From: Flaccisagitta enflata | Taxonomy: Eukaryota; Chaetognatha; Sagittoidea; Aphragmophora | Direction of reading: 5' to 3' | NCBI GenBank assembly: GCA_965153355.1 | Contig: OZ231126.1 | Coordinates: forward strand, 87,730,001-87,794,000 | Length of the DNA: 64,000 nucleotides | Part shown: positions 1 through 51,813 of the stretch, one piece after another | Position numbering within the stretch: the stretch's first letter is position 1 | How the letters are laid out: the number at the start of each line of letters is the position of its first letter | Translations under genes and position numbers: made by a program | The notes under the pieces: model-generated | Seen by the model: only the letters and a program-made list of their open reading frames with translations | Told to the model about the DNA's origin: nothing | The model's database searches: none

Positions 1-326
1 AAAGATAACTTAGAACCTTGAAAAATGAAGTCTTGATGACGTCAAGTCACAAGTTGAAGTTTAAGAGACGCAAATACATTTACTCAATAGAGTAACCTTT
101 AATTAGCCTAGACCTCAAATATTTTGTAATACAAATAAAATTAGGATACTTAAAATCTATCCTCCAGTCAAGGTCATCATTGCTCCCATTGTACTGTACT
201 AATGAACTGACGGACCAATGTTCGGACAAACAGGACTGACAGACTGACAGATTGACGGACTGATGGACGGAAGAAGCGTGTACACAACTCGGAAAAACTG
301 AAAAAATTCACAATGTGGATATGGAA
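1..326. other. No gene seen; simple-repeat remnant
   Basis: AT-rich sequence without a coding signal. Positions 205-275 are a degenerate GACTGACAGACTGACGG tract like the cores of family A and B elements. Confidence 0.6.
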
Positions 327-480
327 CAACTAGTCATCCAAGGATCATACATGGTCAGCGGTACCCTATGCCCTGCTTGGAGTGATCGGGAGAAGTTGTG
401 GGGTGAGAGCAGGGCAGCGGCCTCTAAAGGGCCAATGTCCTATAGAACATAGAGGTGATTCATTAGGTACGACCGCCTGT
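327..480 (+). mobile_element. Family B solo end
   Basis: Holds the B3-type end: CTAGTCATCCAAGGATCATA, then GGTCAGCGGTACCC, AGGGCAGCGGCCTC and a CCTATAGAACATAGAGG box. No minisatellite follows, so only one end is present. It matches 30995-31130. Confidence 0.7.
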
Positions 481-1349
481 GACTATTTTAAAACTTGTAA
501 GGCCCACTGTGGATCCTGGAAACCATCAGGACGTTTTTCATATAACTCCAAGTTTCTCTTCAGTTTGGTATAGTCCACACGGTCATGAATCAGGGTCATA
601 TCCAAAAAAAATATTTCATCTGGCTCTTTTTGAGAAAAATCACTTTTTGTGAAAATGTGTTGCATATGCGACATCATATGCGATATGCGATATGCGATAC
701 CTCATTGTCGCATACGCAACGTCGCGTTGCGTATGGGACATAGTTGTTGCACATACTCACGCTCAACACATGTAAGAGGCAACAGACAGACCGACCAAAT
801 GACAAAGCCGGGTGAAGTCTGTAAAGTCCCGTAGCATGCAACTGAAAACAAAATGAAAGAAAGCATCTCGTGGAATTTTTTTGTTGACTTTGTGGCGATG
901 AACACAGAGAGCAAAATTTTGTTGAGCATCTTTCCGCTACACCCCCCAAATTGGGACTCTGAGGCTTTAAATCAGCGCTTAAATCAGACATTTTCAGGCC
1001 TCAGATTTGCTCTCTCAGGGCCAAAATCAGCCTGAAACGAGCTGTTAGAACCTCAAAACTCACTCTAAATAAACCCTATTCCCTTATTGATCGCTTTCAG
1101 GGGTCCAACAATTTCATTATGCTATAGGCGGTCTTGTGTGTTGCATAAGCAGCATTGTGTTGCAAAAAGTGATTTTTCTCTATAAGAGCCAGATGAAATA
1201 TTTTGTTAATTAGATTTTGATTTATGCACGTGTTGACTGAAGAAACTGAAGACAAACTAAGGTAATATGAAAAATGTCCTGGTGGTTCCCAGGATCCGCA
1301 GTGAAGGTGTTGAGATTTGAACTATTTAGGTGGGCTATGGGTCATTATG

Positions 1350-1876
1350 CATTAGACTGAGGTTTGGATCCACATGCAGGGATTTGAGTCTTAAGGCTGA
1401 GATTTTGTCTGGATTTAGACTTAAAGTCTAATACTTGAGCCTTATGGCTGGAATTAGGGCCTTGAGGCTAGAATATGGTTATGGATTGTGGTCAACAAGC
1501 TGGGATTTGGGCCAACAGGCTGGGATATGGGCCAACAGGCTGGGATTTAGGCCAACAGGATGGGATTTAGGCCAACAGGATGGGACTTGGGCCAATGGGA
1601 TGGGATTTGGGCCAGCAGTCTGGGATTTGGGCCAGCAGGCTGGGATTTTAGCCAACAGGCTGGGATTTGGGCCGTCAGGCTGGCATATGGACCAATAGGC
1701 TGTGATTTGGGCCAACAAGCTGAGATTTGGGCCAACAGGCTAAGATTTGGGACAAAAAGCTGGGATTTGGGCCTTAAGTCCTTAGAGGGGGGGGACAGAC
1801 AGATGGACTGACGTACATAATGGTTCACCTTTGCATTCTACAGGACATCGGCCCTTTGGGGCCGCTGCCAAAAAGG
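1350..1876. mobile_element. Family B element with 20-bp minisatellite core
   Basis: About 16 copies of a 20-bp unit (GGGATTTGGGCCAACAGGCT) at 1435-1775, then a GACAGACAGATGG tract and the family B end TTCTACAGGACATCGGCCCT...GGGGCCGCTGCC. The opposite end is missing or too diverged. ORFs across the array are periodic repeat translations. Confidence 0.75.
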
Positions 1877-1879
1877 AAA

Positions 1880-2825
1880 GTTTTGATGAAACAGGGACGT
1901 GCCTATCCATTCACCGCCGACTGTCCAGGCCCTTCAACATGTGCATACAAATCGACATAACTCATTCAAATTTAAAAAGAAAGGAGACAGAACGAGATAA
2001 CGCCAAAATGTCGATTATCTGAGCCATAAGGAAGAAGAAGCTAGAAACGCAGGAGTGCCTCTCCTAGCTCCCAAAAAACGTCATTTCGTCAATGATTCTC
2101 TAAAAAAAGGTTCAAATTCCAAATTTAACGATTCTCACAGATGTCACTGCGAGACGATTTAACTGAGGTTAGGACGCTAAGGGCCGGGTGAAGGTGAAAA
2201 TTATGACAATGGTTTTAAATGAATATTCGCTAAATGATGTCAAAAAACTTAGGGGTCTATATACAGGGGAGAATCTATGCATTCCAACCTAAATTTTTCA
2301 TCATGAAAAAAGGGGCATATAAAAAAAAATAACCATAGTAGAACAACAAAGAAATTTGTCAATACATTATTTTGTTATCAAAATATTAGGTACTTACACA
2401 CTTACTAACACACTTGGGTTCTTGAGTACAATACAGGCTAAAAAGACAGTTTTATCAAAAATAGTTGGATGTGATTCATTGCAGCCATTTTCATAGCACA
2501 GTGGATAGCTTCGGCTTCATTTTTATGTGATTTAAATATTCTGGAAAATACAGAAGTTGAAATATACTGAATAGATTATTTAATGTTGTTTTTCTTTACT
2601 CGTCAAGACTTAAGTCTTGTGGAAAGACTCAGAAAAATCAATTCATTTTCTGTAACGAGTTTTTGTGTGACGTCATCGTCTGTCATCGATTGTGAAAGCT
2701 CATGTAACATTTTGATTACTACGCAGTAATCATGAATTTGGATGATAAGTGACTATAACGCTCTCAATTTGTGATTTCAATTACTCACGCTGTCGCCGCG
2801 ATGGTGAAATACGGCCAATGCCGAC
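1880..2825. other. No gene seen
   Basis: AT-rich, no long ORF and no clear repeat structure that I can define. Confidence 0.5.
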
Positions 2826-3010
2826 TTGTGCAATTTATCTATATTGTGTCGTTTGTCGATTTGTGCAATTTGTCGGTTTGTGCAATTTATCGGTTTGTGC
2901 AATTTGTTGCTTCGTGTCATTTGTTGCTTCGTGCAATTTGTCGATTTGTGCAATTTGTCGATTTGTGCAATTTGTCGATTCGTGTTATTTGTTGATTTGT
3001 GCTATTTGAT
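2826..3010. repeat. 16-18 bp tandem array
   Basis: Degenerate tandem units of the type TTTGTGCAATTTGTCGAT. A related, more degraded array (GTCATTTGTTGATTTG) resumes at 3650-3850 on the far side of the foldback element. Confidence 0.8.
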
Positions 3011-3651
3011 GATTAGTAGCTTGTACCTAGATGACTAAAAGCAATAAAATCAGAATTCTACAAGTAGTTCTTGTTGTGGGGCTGTCTTGGGCTTCTAATG
3101 GCATCAATTTTGGTCTGAAAAATTTGCATCTTGCTGTCCGCGCCTTACCTTAAATTTTCCTTCAGCCTATGGGAAACCAAAAATTTCAAAGTGCTTAAAT
3201 CTCTGTTTTGACTGCAGATTTGAAATCTGCAGAAAAAACTGTTAATTGAAAGTGCTTTCCTTTTTTCAATATTCCTTCGGGATCATAGTCAATATTCATC
3301 TTAAAGATATAAAAAAAGGTAAGTTTGGCGATTTTACATATAAATAAAAGAGAAAGGTAAGTTTGAAAACTTTGACACTTATTTTGAGCACCTTCTAGTT
3401 GGAATATTGAAAAAAGGAAAGCACTTTCAATTAACAGTTTTTTCTGCAGATTTCAAATCTGCAGTCAAAACAGAGATTTAAGCACTTTGAAATTTTTGGT
3501 TTCCCATAGGCTGAAGGCGCGGACAGCAAGGTGCAATTTTTTCAAACCAAAAGTGATGTCATTGGAAGCCCAAGACAGCCCCACAATAAGAACTACTTGT
3601 GGAGTTCTGATTTTATTGTTTATTGTCATTTCGGTACAAGCTAATGATTAG
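3011..3651. mobile_element. 641-bp foldback element
   Basis: Arms of about 270 bp (3011-3283 and 3400-3651) are near-perfect reverse complements: for example CAAGTAGTTCTTGTTGTGGG pairs with its complement near 3575-3600. The central spacer is about 115 bp. It has no ORF and interrupts a tandem array that continues on both sides, consistent with insertion into it. Confidence 0.85.
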
Positions 3652-3990
3652 TGTCATTTGTCTATGTCGTTATGTCGATATCTCGACTTGTGGCATTCGC
3701 GTTTGTTGATTTGTTGATTTGTTGTGTCATTCGTTAATTTGCCAATATGTGTCGTTGCCAATATGAGTCGTTTATTTCCCAATACGTATGTGTCAATAGT
3801 GTCATTTGTTGATAAGTACTATTTGTTGATTTTTGTCGTTGGTTGTTGTCGTTTATTTAACAGCTTTATTCTTTGGATTTGCTATAGTTCATTTTATCAA
3901 TAACTCTTTAAGCATCGAGTAACGACAGTGATGATGTATTGTCGATTTTCAGCTGCGTTAGTGAGACTGAATGGACTAAGTTAATGTCTT

Positions 3991-4191
3991 TTTTAGTCGC
4001 GTGCACGCGACTCTGCAACCCGCTCTGCAAGTCCGTCCGTCCGTCCGTCGGTTGGTCGGTTGGACATGTTTCACTTTTTTTATGATTTTATTTCGTTGAC
4101 CTCACCCCTCCTACCTAAATGTTCTAGTGTCCTCAAATATTCCCCTGCCCACCCGCACGCGACTTCGGTAGCTGTGTATCCGGCCTTGTTT
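3991..4191 (+). mobile_element. Family A element, full length
   Basis: Begins TTTTAGTCGCGTGCACGCGA (hairpin), then CCCGCTCTGC, a GTCCGTCCGTCGG tract, an AT-rich core, and ends CGCACGCGACT...GTGTATCCGGCCTTGTTT. It serves as the reference for this family. A partial copy, GTCGCGTGCTATGCAATGCG, follows at 4405-4480. Confidence 0.85.
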
Positions 4192-4836
4192 CAAGAGAGA
4201 TTGATTATTTCATTCCGTTTCATTTCATTTATATCACAATATTCTCTATACGAATTGTACTGGTTTTGCCCAGTGACATTGCATATAAGCTCTCTGTTTA
4301 TGTCGCGTCTACTTTCGACTGGCACCACCTATGCGAGGGTCGAAGTATTCTGGAATAATGTGCAATATCTTTTTCTGTTACTTTCATGAACCAAAACGAT
4401 TTTTTGTCGCGTGCTATGCAATGCGACTCTATAAGCCACTTTTCGGTTGGTCTGTCCGTCGATCCGCAACAAAGTCGTTTGAAAGGTTTCTTATTGTTTT
4501 TTATGCCTCTGAATAGTGGAGAAGATGCTTAAAGTAGTAAAGAGCCGTTTCAAATGTCTTTTAGAAAATAAAATGTTTGTCTGTCTGTCTGCCTGACTCT
4601 TTCTGAAAGTGCCGACGCAGGCGACTTAGGTCTAATGACCTTGTTTTTTTCTCTGACGCGTGATCACATCTCTTTAAATTAACTATAAGAAAACGTGTCG
4701 GTAGACAGGTCCGATGGTCTGCCGGTATATCCGTCCGTATATGACGTAATTTCATTTCTTCAAATTTTCATATCCTCAACCTTGTTACATTGACATCGAG
4801 TCTCTTTCATATCATTTTATCCGTTAGCTCATTAGT

Positions 4837-5096
<260 letters not shown>

Positions 5097-5099
5097 GGC

Positions 5100-6260
5100 A
5101 CAGATAACGTTTGGACAAAGATATCATGGAATGAAATTTACCGGAAAAGGCTGAAAAACGATCACTGATCCAATAAACCGATGCAATAGACTTCAATTTC
5201 AAATGAGAAGACGAACGAACAAACGAACTTACGAGCTCATCCTGTTTATAATATCACAAGGCTTCGACTAAAACTTTGAATTATCAAGGCTTTGGAGGAA
5301 AAAGCAAGAGACATTGATTGTGTCAGATCCTCTTATTGGCAAAGCTATCAAATTTGCTGCAGTGACTCGAATCTCGACTTTGAGGGGGTTAGACAAGTAA
5401 AACCGGTACTTTCCAAATCTGTCGAGAATCGACAACACGAATTCTATTAAGTACACTGTCCTTGTGCCTTTACGCTCATTTCTTTTTATAGAAACATGTT
5501 ATTTTTTTCTGAGACTCAGTGTTTTTTATTTTTCAATTTAAGACTCAGTGTTTTTTGTTTTGTTTTTTCAATTTGAGGCTCAAACTGTTCTCATGATGTT
5601 CTTATCTTATTTCAAAAAATGATTACTAGCTTATACTGGGATGTTCTTTTTCTGGTAACCTAATTAATCTCTAACTATGACAAAATGAGAATCATTTACC
5701 TAGATGATTATCTTAAACAAATCAAATTATATCAAGAATACAGTGCAGATCAAAGTCAATCATTGCAATTGTACAGTCTCACTTTTAGTTTCATAAAACT
5801 AATCATTAAGGCTGTTCCTTGTAGAAGGGATTGTTCTTAACGGCAACAAATGAGTTTCAGATATCCTTAGATTCTTCTGGTCTTGAGGCTGGCAATGTTC
5901 TTTTATTTGTTATTATTTTTTCCTCATCTGAGCATCAATGTTCTTGTAAACAAGGATCTTAGTCAAAGAAATGAGTGTAAATCGTCCCCCCCCCCCCAAC
6001 AAAAAAAAATTAAAAAATAAAACAACTATAGTTTCAAATCAGTACCATTTCCATGCATCCTTTTTTTCGTTCGTCGAAAAAAGAACAACTTCAAACTCCG
6101 TTTTCCATATCGTAGCCTCTGTGTAGTAAATGATGATATACATGATAAGTACTTAACATTTTGACTCTCCACAATAAATCAGAACAATAATTGTGCAGGT
6201 GATTTTCATTTCGCGCCCAAACGTCAATTGTAAAGAAAGAAGAACATTCAGTGCCACAAA
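5100..6260. other. Upstream region of the mucin gene
   Basis: No ORF of interest. It contains a degenerate dispersed repeat (GAGGCTGGCAATGTTCTT, 5883-5975) that recurs near 23950, 28370, 32490 and 50930. Any promoter or untranslated exon of the gene should lie here, but I see no core promoter element I would defend. Confidence 0.5.
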
Positions 6261-45099
<38,839 letters not shown>

Positions 45100-45690
45100 T
45101 TCTTAAATAGTTGCATATCAACATAAACACATTCACGCAAAAGCAACTTATCTTTAGTTCTTAATTAGTAGTACAACTGGTTCATTCACTTACCACGCTC
45201 ATTTTTAACCTAGATTTTTAGCCCTTTATCATAATCTCATTCTATCATTACGACCGTGGTCCCTAATAAGTGGCACATTCACTTATCATGATCTTATTCA
45301 AGCCACATCGTGCTTTATCATCGTCTTATTCTCTTAACCTGATCAAAGTCCCTTAATACTGGAACATTTACTTGTCATGATCAATAATCATCTTTAAGTT
45401 AACTACAAAAAGTCTTCCCTTGTTTTATCACTATACATTTCTCATGCTCATCTTCATGTCATTAATCATGAGGCTCTTGGCTCGGTAATGTCGATCTCTC
45501 ATATATTTTGCAACATAATGAACATTTTTATCAAACTTTCTGCGACTATGATAGTTCTGAAAAATAAAAAAAGACTAACCAAATTCACTGGTTTTTGTAG
45601 ATTGTAACCTAACATTTCATAGATATTCGTCTTAACTCTGAAAATCGTGACAACAATTTTTGTTTGAAAGACTCCCTTCAAAGCTTACTT
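45100..45690. other. Probable 3' flank/UTR of the mucin gene
   Basis: No ORF. AAAAATAAAAAAAG at 45560-45575 contains an AATAAA that could serve as a polyadenylation signal. Confidence 0.4.
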
Positions 45691-46297
45691 AACAGGGTGA
45701 GCAAAAAATTTGGCACAAACATAAGAGTGTAGAAACAGCACTTAACTGTACTCTGATAAGATGAAATTTGGATCATAACCTCACAACTAGTTTCTACTAC
45801 ACAGTGATATAGGCCGTCATTCACTTGTCCAATTGCTGTTCCCATTAAAAGGCATCAAAGTTGAACCACAGAGTCAGATTTTGCATGAATTTTACCGGCC
45901 AAATATGAAGAAATAGAAACTTTAATTAGTCTAGTGTTTTTCTCTTGCTTGGTTTCCCCTGCAAGTCAGTGTCATACACAACATGTAACCTTGATGTTAG
46001 ATAGTCATACCAATTGATGATCGGGTCAGGGGGATTATAAATGTCTGACAAAATCAAGAAAAATAGTTTTATCAAGGGAATGGTGAAAATCAAAGCACAC
46101 AGACTATAAGTGGCCATCATGATAATTCATTTTCTAGACCATTTCTATTACCTATAGCCATCAGTATCAGCTTACTAGTATTTCAAATTACTGAAATTAA
46201 GTATTTGATTTATATCATGATGGTGTTTGCTCTGCATTGTATTATCTTTTAATGCTTCATCAGAGTTGTGCCAAATGTTTTGCTCATCCTGTTATAC
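45691..46297. mobile_element. MITE N, inverted ends
   Basis: TTAACAGGGTGAGCAAAAAA, TTTGGCACAAAC at left and GTTGTGCCAAATGTTTTGCT, CATCCTGTTA at right. No transposase. Confidence 0.7.
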
Positions 46298-46542
46298 TTT
46301 TACATCAATCAACTTAACTACAGTTGACTCCAATACTCCGAGATGAGTATCCATTTCAAGAGGTAACTGTACTGTGTGTGTGTTTCCCTCCATTCCTTTT
46401 TCATCCCTTTACATTACCTTCGATGTCAATGTAGTCTTTCCTTCATGAATCAAATGAGCGAAATTTTCCCCGGGACGTCCCCTTGCAGATTTAAGACAAA
46501 TGCCAACGGGCGCGGGCCAAGACCAAGACTATTCTCTATGTT

Positions 46543-46905
46543 GATGACTACGTCCCGTGAAGCGCCCCAAACTTTGACTATGGCTCTCACCAATCTTACC
46601 ACAGTTGAGGCTTGGTAAAAAAACATTCCATGCAAAATTTTGGGCCTCTGAGATAGCAGGAACCTTTGTCAGGGTGAGGTTGAAGTTTGTATTGAATTAG
46701 CATTGGAATCAATATTTCTATTATGCAAATTTTGTCTCTGCCATAGATTTCTATGGAAACTTCATGGTCACCCTGACAAAGGTTCCAGCTGTTCCAGAGG
46801 CCTGAAATTTTGCATGGGATGTTTTTTTACCAAGCCTCAACCATGGTAAGATTGGTGAGAGTCAGCGTCGAAGTTTGGGGCGGTTCATGGGACTTATTGA
46901 TGACT
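46543..46905. mobile_element. Foldback element I
   Basis: GCCCCAAACTTTGACTATGG and CAATCTTACCACAGTTGAGG at left answered by CCTCAACCATGGTAAGATTG and CGAAGTTTGGGGCGG at right. The arms are about 140 bp. Confidence 0.8.
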
Positions 46906-46937
46906 CATCAAATTCTGACGGTCATAACAACTGTATA

Positions 46938-47036
46938 CAGTTACACCCCGCTATAACCAACCCAAGAGTAACGGAAGTTTGCTTATAACAGACAAAATTT
47001 GTAGGTCCCTTGACATCTGTTATTGCGGGGTTCATA
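46938..47036. mobile_element. Family F MITE, short copy
   Basis: TA|CAGTTACACCCCGCTATAAC at left, GTTATTGCGGGGTTCATATG at right. Confidence 0.65.
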
Positions 47037-47348
47037 TGTATTTCAAATCCATTTCCTGAATAAGATGTAAATTAATGTACATACCAACGAACATTTGAAC
47101 ATTTTAAATTCCTAAAGAATTGATAGAAAGTGTAAAGGTGTACAGGTTTATTGACATTTTTTTTTCATTCATTCAATTTCTTGATTTTCTTGCCGGTTGC
47201 GATCAGAGAAATAATGGTTAAGGACTAATGAAATAAATTCTAATTGCTGGGAGGAACCTTGTTTCAACTTTATTGCATTGTTAGTCGTTTTGGTTAAATG
47301 AATAAAAAAAGTCGTATTCTAACTCTAGTTGTCAGCACTCAGTACAGG

Positions 47349-47679
47349 AACAAGGCCAACACCTATAAGTCGCGTGCAAGACTTACAGACTAAAGATGAC
47401 CTAGAATGACTTTCAATGACTTAGAATGACTTAAAATGACCAAAAAGGACTTAAAATGACTAAAAAACCTAATGACCAAAAATGACTTAAAATAACTTAT
47501 AATGACTTAAAATGATTTAGAATGACTCAAAATGATTTAGAATAACTATTAATGACTTATAATGACTTAAAATGACCGATGTAGTGTTACGGACGGATCA
47601 AGGGACGGACCGATAGACCGATGGACCGACAGACGGACCAACAAAGCGGGGTGTAGAGTCGCGTGCACGCGACTAAAAA
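47349..47679 (-). mobile_element. Family A element with AATGACTTAA core
   Basis: AACAAGGCCAACACCTATAA, about 18 ten-base units (AATGACTTAA) at 47385-47575, GGACGGACCGATAGACCG, GGGGTGTAGAGTCGCGTGCA and hairpin end. Confidence 0.87.
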
Positions 47680-47949
47680 GATAATTGATTCTTTTCTATC
47701 AGTTTAGTAAATAAACAGATAAAAGCAGATGAAATGATATGCAGTCCGCCTGAAAGAGGCAATTACAGAGAGACCGACAAACAGACAGACAAATACTGAG
47801 TGTGGCTCATTTCAGAAACGCCTAGGAACTGGAAATGTGGCCTCAAAATGACCCAGATGGCTCTTGAATGAGGAAAAGTCAAGATAGCTACAAATGTTGC
47901 ATGCCAATGTTGTGAACGAAAACAACACCTGAAACAGTGAACTCTATTA

Positions 47950-48087
47950 AGTTTAAGTTGTGTTATGATAAAGAAAATAAATACTTTCTTCACCTCAATT
48001 TTCAGTCGCGTGCTACAGACTCGGTTTAAGTTGTGTTATGATAAAAGAGAATATATACTTTCTTCACCTCAATTTTCAGTCGCGTGC
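47950..48087. repeat. Tandem duplication across a family A start
   Basis: GTTTAAGTTGTGTTATGATA to TCAGTCGCGTGCTA occurs twice, 72-73 bp apart. The copies include the flank and the first bases of the family A element. Confidence 0.8.
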
Positions 48088-48245
48088 TATCCGTCCGTCG
48101 GTTCGTCCGTCCATCACACTTTATTTTTTGGGGGGTTTTGCGGTTTTTGGCCTCACTCCCGCTGCCAAAATGATCAAGTGACCTCAAATTTGGCCCCTGC
48201 CCCCTCCCCGCACGCGACTGGGGTAGCCGTGTATCCGGCCTTGTT
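48072..48245 (+). mobile_element. Family A element
   Basis: TTTTCAGTCGCGTGCTATCC (hairpin half lost), GTCCGTCGGTTCGTCCG, CCGCACGCGACTGGGGTAGC and GTGTATCCGGCCTTGTTT. Confidence 0.82.
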
Positions 48246-48522
48246 TTTTATATACGCTGTCAATGATGGTCTGGGACTTTATTCCACCGCGAATGATGAT
48301 CTTATTATTCCAGGCAGTTACTTCTATTTAATTCTAGTCAATTCTGGAACAGGTAGTCGCGCAAATTGCGTTGGAAAGATAAAGATATGTTTGGATGTTA
48401 TCATCATGTTAAAGTGACCTCGATAACATAATTAGATACAAATTTGGAATGATGGCTCTCATGGCTTTTGAGTTAAGAAATATCAAAACAACTTCAATTT
48501 TCTCACTGGGAAGCTTATTTCT

Positions 48523-48625
48523 CTCGTCGCTTGCACGCGACTCTACACCTTGGTATATCGGTCCGTCGCCCCGTTAATCCTTCAGTCCATTCATCCATCC
48601 ATCCCTCCATAACATTTTTTAAATG
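48523..48625 (+). mobile_element. Family A fragment
   Basis: TCGTCGCTTGCACGCGACTC, CACCTTGGTATATCGGTCCG and a TCCATCCATCC tract. The far end is absent. Confidence 0.6.
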
Positions 48626-48737
48626 AATTGTTTTTTGTCCCTTCTATGTAAAAAATATATGCTGCGATTATGGTTTAATTACGTAAACAATTTGTAAGTT
48701 ATGTTTTGAGCTGTCTTGATGGATATAGATCATATTA

Positions 48738-48905
48738 CAGTGGAGCTTCACTAGAGCGCACCCGCTAATAAGGCATGCCCGCCTAAAAAGCATACAAGTT
48801 TCAGTCCCATAAGAGATTTTGTAATCATTTTTTATTGGCAATAAAGCAGCTTCACTAGAAGGTATAATTTAGCCCAGTCCCTTGGAATGCACTCCAGTGA
48901 AGTGT
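48738..48905. mobile_element. Family E MITE, copy 2
   Basis: TTA|CAGTGGAGCTTCAC at left, internal GGCATGCCCGCCTAAAAAGC, diverged right end CACTCCAGTGAAG. Compare 10411-10584. Confidence 0.65.
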
Positions 48906-49521
48906 GACGGTACATGTTACGTGTTTAGTGAGAGGCCGCACGTTCTGGCCATCACAAAACAGATGGTCATTTGAAATTAGCCGATATTGGTTCTGGTGAA
49001 TAGTGAGAGAGCCGCACGTTCTGGCCCTCACAGATGGTTTAGGTAGAATTGCTGGTGTTATCATAATGGTACCTCTTGCTTTGGAGTCTGTTGGGTTTTG
49101 GGGACTCATGTTTTTGTACGGGACATCAATGGAGCTCTTCAGAGGATTTGCGCTTTAGTTTAGTATTGTATCGCTAACATCACTTTTGTGATTTGATGGG
49201 TGTGTTTTGAACGGGTGAATATTTGACTTATTGATGCTAGGTCAACAGGCAGTGCTGCCTTCCTTTACTAGCTAAATGAATTTGAATATGAATGTGAATT
49301 ATCATAATATCATGTTTGCAGAGGTAATACGGAGCACGCGACTTTAGGCTTGATGGGCTTGTTTGTTTGTTTTTTTGTTTTGTGTGTGTTTTTTTTTCTT
49401 TTGTGCTCGTTCTAAGGAGGTTGACATGACATGACCATGATATTTATGGCTCTAACTAGATAATTTTGTGGAAAAAAAATTCTGTCAGAATTTTAAGTGA
49501 AAGTATTTGAATCGAGTTACC
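48906..49521. other. No gene; short direct repeat
   Basis: GAGAGGCCGCACGTTCTGGC at 48930 recurs as GAGAGCCGCACGTTCTGGCC at 49005. A GAATTTGAATATGAATGTGA run at 49275-49295 resembles non-LTR retrotransposon 3' tails, but no coding remnant was found. Confidence 0.45.
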
Positions 49522-49721
49522 TTTTAATCGCGTGCTACGCGACTATACACCCCGCTTTGTCGGTCCGTCGGTCCGTCGGTCCATCCGTCGGTCACACTTT
49601 ACTTTTTTTGGGTTTTTGCAGTTTTTGGCCTCACTGCTCCTGCCCAAATGATCTGGTGACCTCAATTACAGCCCCTGCCCACCCGCACGCGACTGGGGTA
49701 GCCGTGTATCTGGCCTTGTTT
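49522..49721 (+). mobile_element. Family A element
   Basis: TTTTAATCGCGTGCTACGCG, CCCCGCTTTGTCGGTCCG, CCTGCCCACCCGCACGCGAC and GTGTATCTGGCCTTGTTT. Confidence 0.88.
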
Positions 49722-50154
49722 GTGAACCACGCGCTTCTTTGAGCAAAGGCTTTGTCTATGATCTTAAGATTCTCCGATGTTTTTTTCGTCCTCTCACTCA
49801 TCGAAACACTCATTCTATCATTTACAGCGAGGATGGCATTAATTGACCCACTTACATAACCGAGGCACCTCCTTAATGTCCACTAAAAGGTTCCACCAAC
49901 GAATGAAATTTATTCAATTTCATGCTCTGCGCGAATTTGCATTATCACATTTAAGACATGCCATTCATACATGTTCTCAAAGGCCACAATTGCCCGCATG
50001 GGCAAAATTTACAGCCTGTGTTGACTTAACTGTCCTTGCCTTTCTTTTCGTCTCTAACAACTCTTCGAAATCGTTATGTCACGCTTGCTTGGAATGGAGT
50101 AATGTTAAATCATTTAAAGTTGACACATAATTAAACCAGATATTCTTGTTGCTC

Positions 50155-50170
50155 TCTCTGTCTGTGTCTG

Positions 50171-50203
<33 letters not shown>

Positions 50204-50206
50204 GTC

Positions 50207-50237
<31 letters not shown>
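50155..50237. repeat. (CT)n tract with CTGT variants
   Basis: About 80 bp of CTCTCTGTCTCTC. Confidence 0.93.
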
Positions 50238-50452
50238 GGAAAATTGGCTAAAATCAGAAAGATATTTTTTGCAAAATTCTAACCAGGGGCCCAGAGAGGA
50301 ATATTGGGCCCCTTTAAAATCCAAAAATCCGGGCACCCCCAACCTCCCCCCCCCCCATCATTTTGAGTAAAGGCAATTTTCAGATGCAGCGTTGCATACT
50401 GTTCCAAATTGAGAGATAATGTAGTGAACCTTGCTAATTTCAGTAAAGCTCA

Positions 50453-50687
50453 TTTTTTAGTCGCGAACAAACAACTACATATAGATCGTTTAGTCAGTAC
50501 AGATGTTGGTCAGTCGGCCCATGTGTCTTTAACATTTTTGAATAATTTTTAGTTTCGAACACAAGACTACACCTTGCCTTCTCGATCCATCTGCCTGTCG
50601 GTAACAATTTTGAATTCCAAGCAGATTCTTCATTACTGACCCTGCCCAACCGTGACTGTACCGCCGTGTATCCAGCCTTGTTTTTTT
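50453..50687 (+). mobile_element. Two degraded family A copies
   Basis: TTTTTTAGTCGCGAACAAAC start at 50453 and TTTTTAGTTTCGAACACAAG start at 50547. Only the second reaches GTGTATCCAGCCTTGTTT. Confidence 0.6.
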
Positions 50688-51374
50688 GTTCTTTTAAGTA
50701 GCTCTTAGGTGTGCAAATGCCCAACAATAAGCAACTTATCATCCCTGTTGGGCTTGTTTGAGTAAAAATTTATTGACATAATCTGTCTAATAAATGAATA
50801 AAAATCATCATATTTGTTTTTATTTTTGATAAAAAAAATTGTCTTCAATCAAATTTCCTTCTCCAGTGACTAAAACTCCTCTATAAGTACTGTACACTTT
50901 TTATTTTTTATAAGAACCTAGTTTATAAGAACATCAAGGCTTGAAATTGCTCTAAAATTAAGAACATTGTAGTTATTTCATTAGTAGCTATCTCTATCTC
51001 TTTTGAAGGCTTCGGCCAAAAAATGATGTTCTTACAAAAAAAAAAGTGTATTTCATATCCTGTCCTCCTTGTCCGCGCCGCTGTGGACGTCGTTGCTGCA
51101 GGCTGCTGCAGAATGCTGCCCTGCCCGCTGCGGTACCTACGATCTTCATGGCTAGAAGTGCAAGGGTAATTTATCAGCTGTCAACTTCAATTTGAGAGTA
51201 GAAACCTTTTTTTTCGATTTTGATAAAAAACACTGTTTGGTTGATTGGTAATTTGGCAATGTTTGCCATGTAGATGGTAATGACAACAGCATTGGATGGT
51301 ACTAACAAAGATTTAGCCGTATCGAGTAAGAGATTATTGAGACAAACTACAATGCATTGACAGAATCAAAATGA
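50688..51374. other. No gene seen
   Basis: AT-rich. The dispersed GAACATCAAGGCTTGAAATT repeat is at 50905-51050, then a short GC-rich stretch (51065-51145) without an ORF. Confidence 0.45.
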
Positions 51375-51376
51375 AA

Positions 51377-51813
51377 CCAGTCGCCCAAGGGCAACATGTG
51401 ATCAGCGATACCCGTTGCCCTTTTTCTGTTTGTTATTATAGAGAATGCTTAACCGGGCAGTGGCCCCAAAGGGAACAATATCCTGCTGAACACAGGGGGA
51501 CTTTGAGCCTAAAGGCTGGGATTTGAGCCTCAAGGCTGGGATTTGGGCCTCAAGGCTGGGACTTGCGCCTTAAGGCTGGGACTTGGGCCTTGAGGCTGGT
51601 ATGTGAGCCTAGAGGCTGGGATTTGAGCCTAAAGGCTGGGATTTGAGCCTCAAGGCTGGGATTTGAGTCTTGTTGCTGGGATTTGGGCCTCCAAGCTGGG
51701 ATTTGAGCCTTATGGCTGGATTTGATTCATGGGGCTGGGATGTACGCACAAACCAACAAACATACACAAGTCTGTGTTCTACAGGACATCGTCATTGAGC
51801 CGCTGCCCAAAAT
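51377..51813. mobile_element. Family B element, both ends present
   Basis: AGTCGCCCAAGGGCAACATG, GATCAGCGATACCCGTTGCC, GGGCAGTGGCCCCAAAGGGA, about 11 units of GGCTGGGATTTGAGCCTCAA, then TGTGTTCTACAGGACATCGT and GCCGCTGCCC. Confidence 0.83.
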
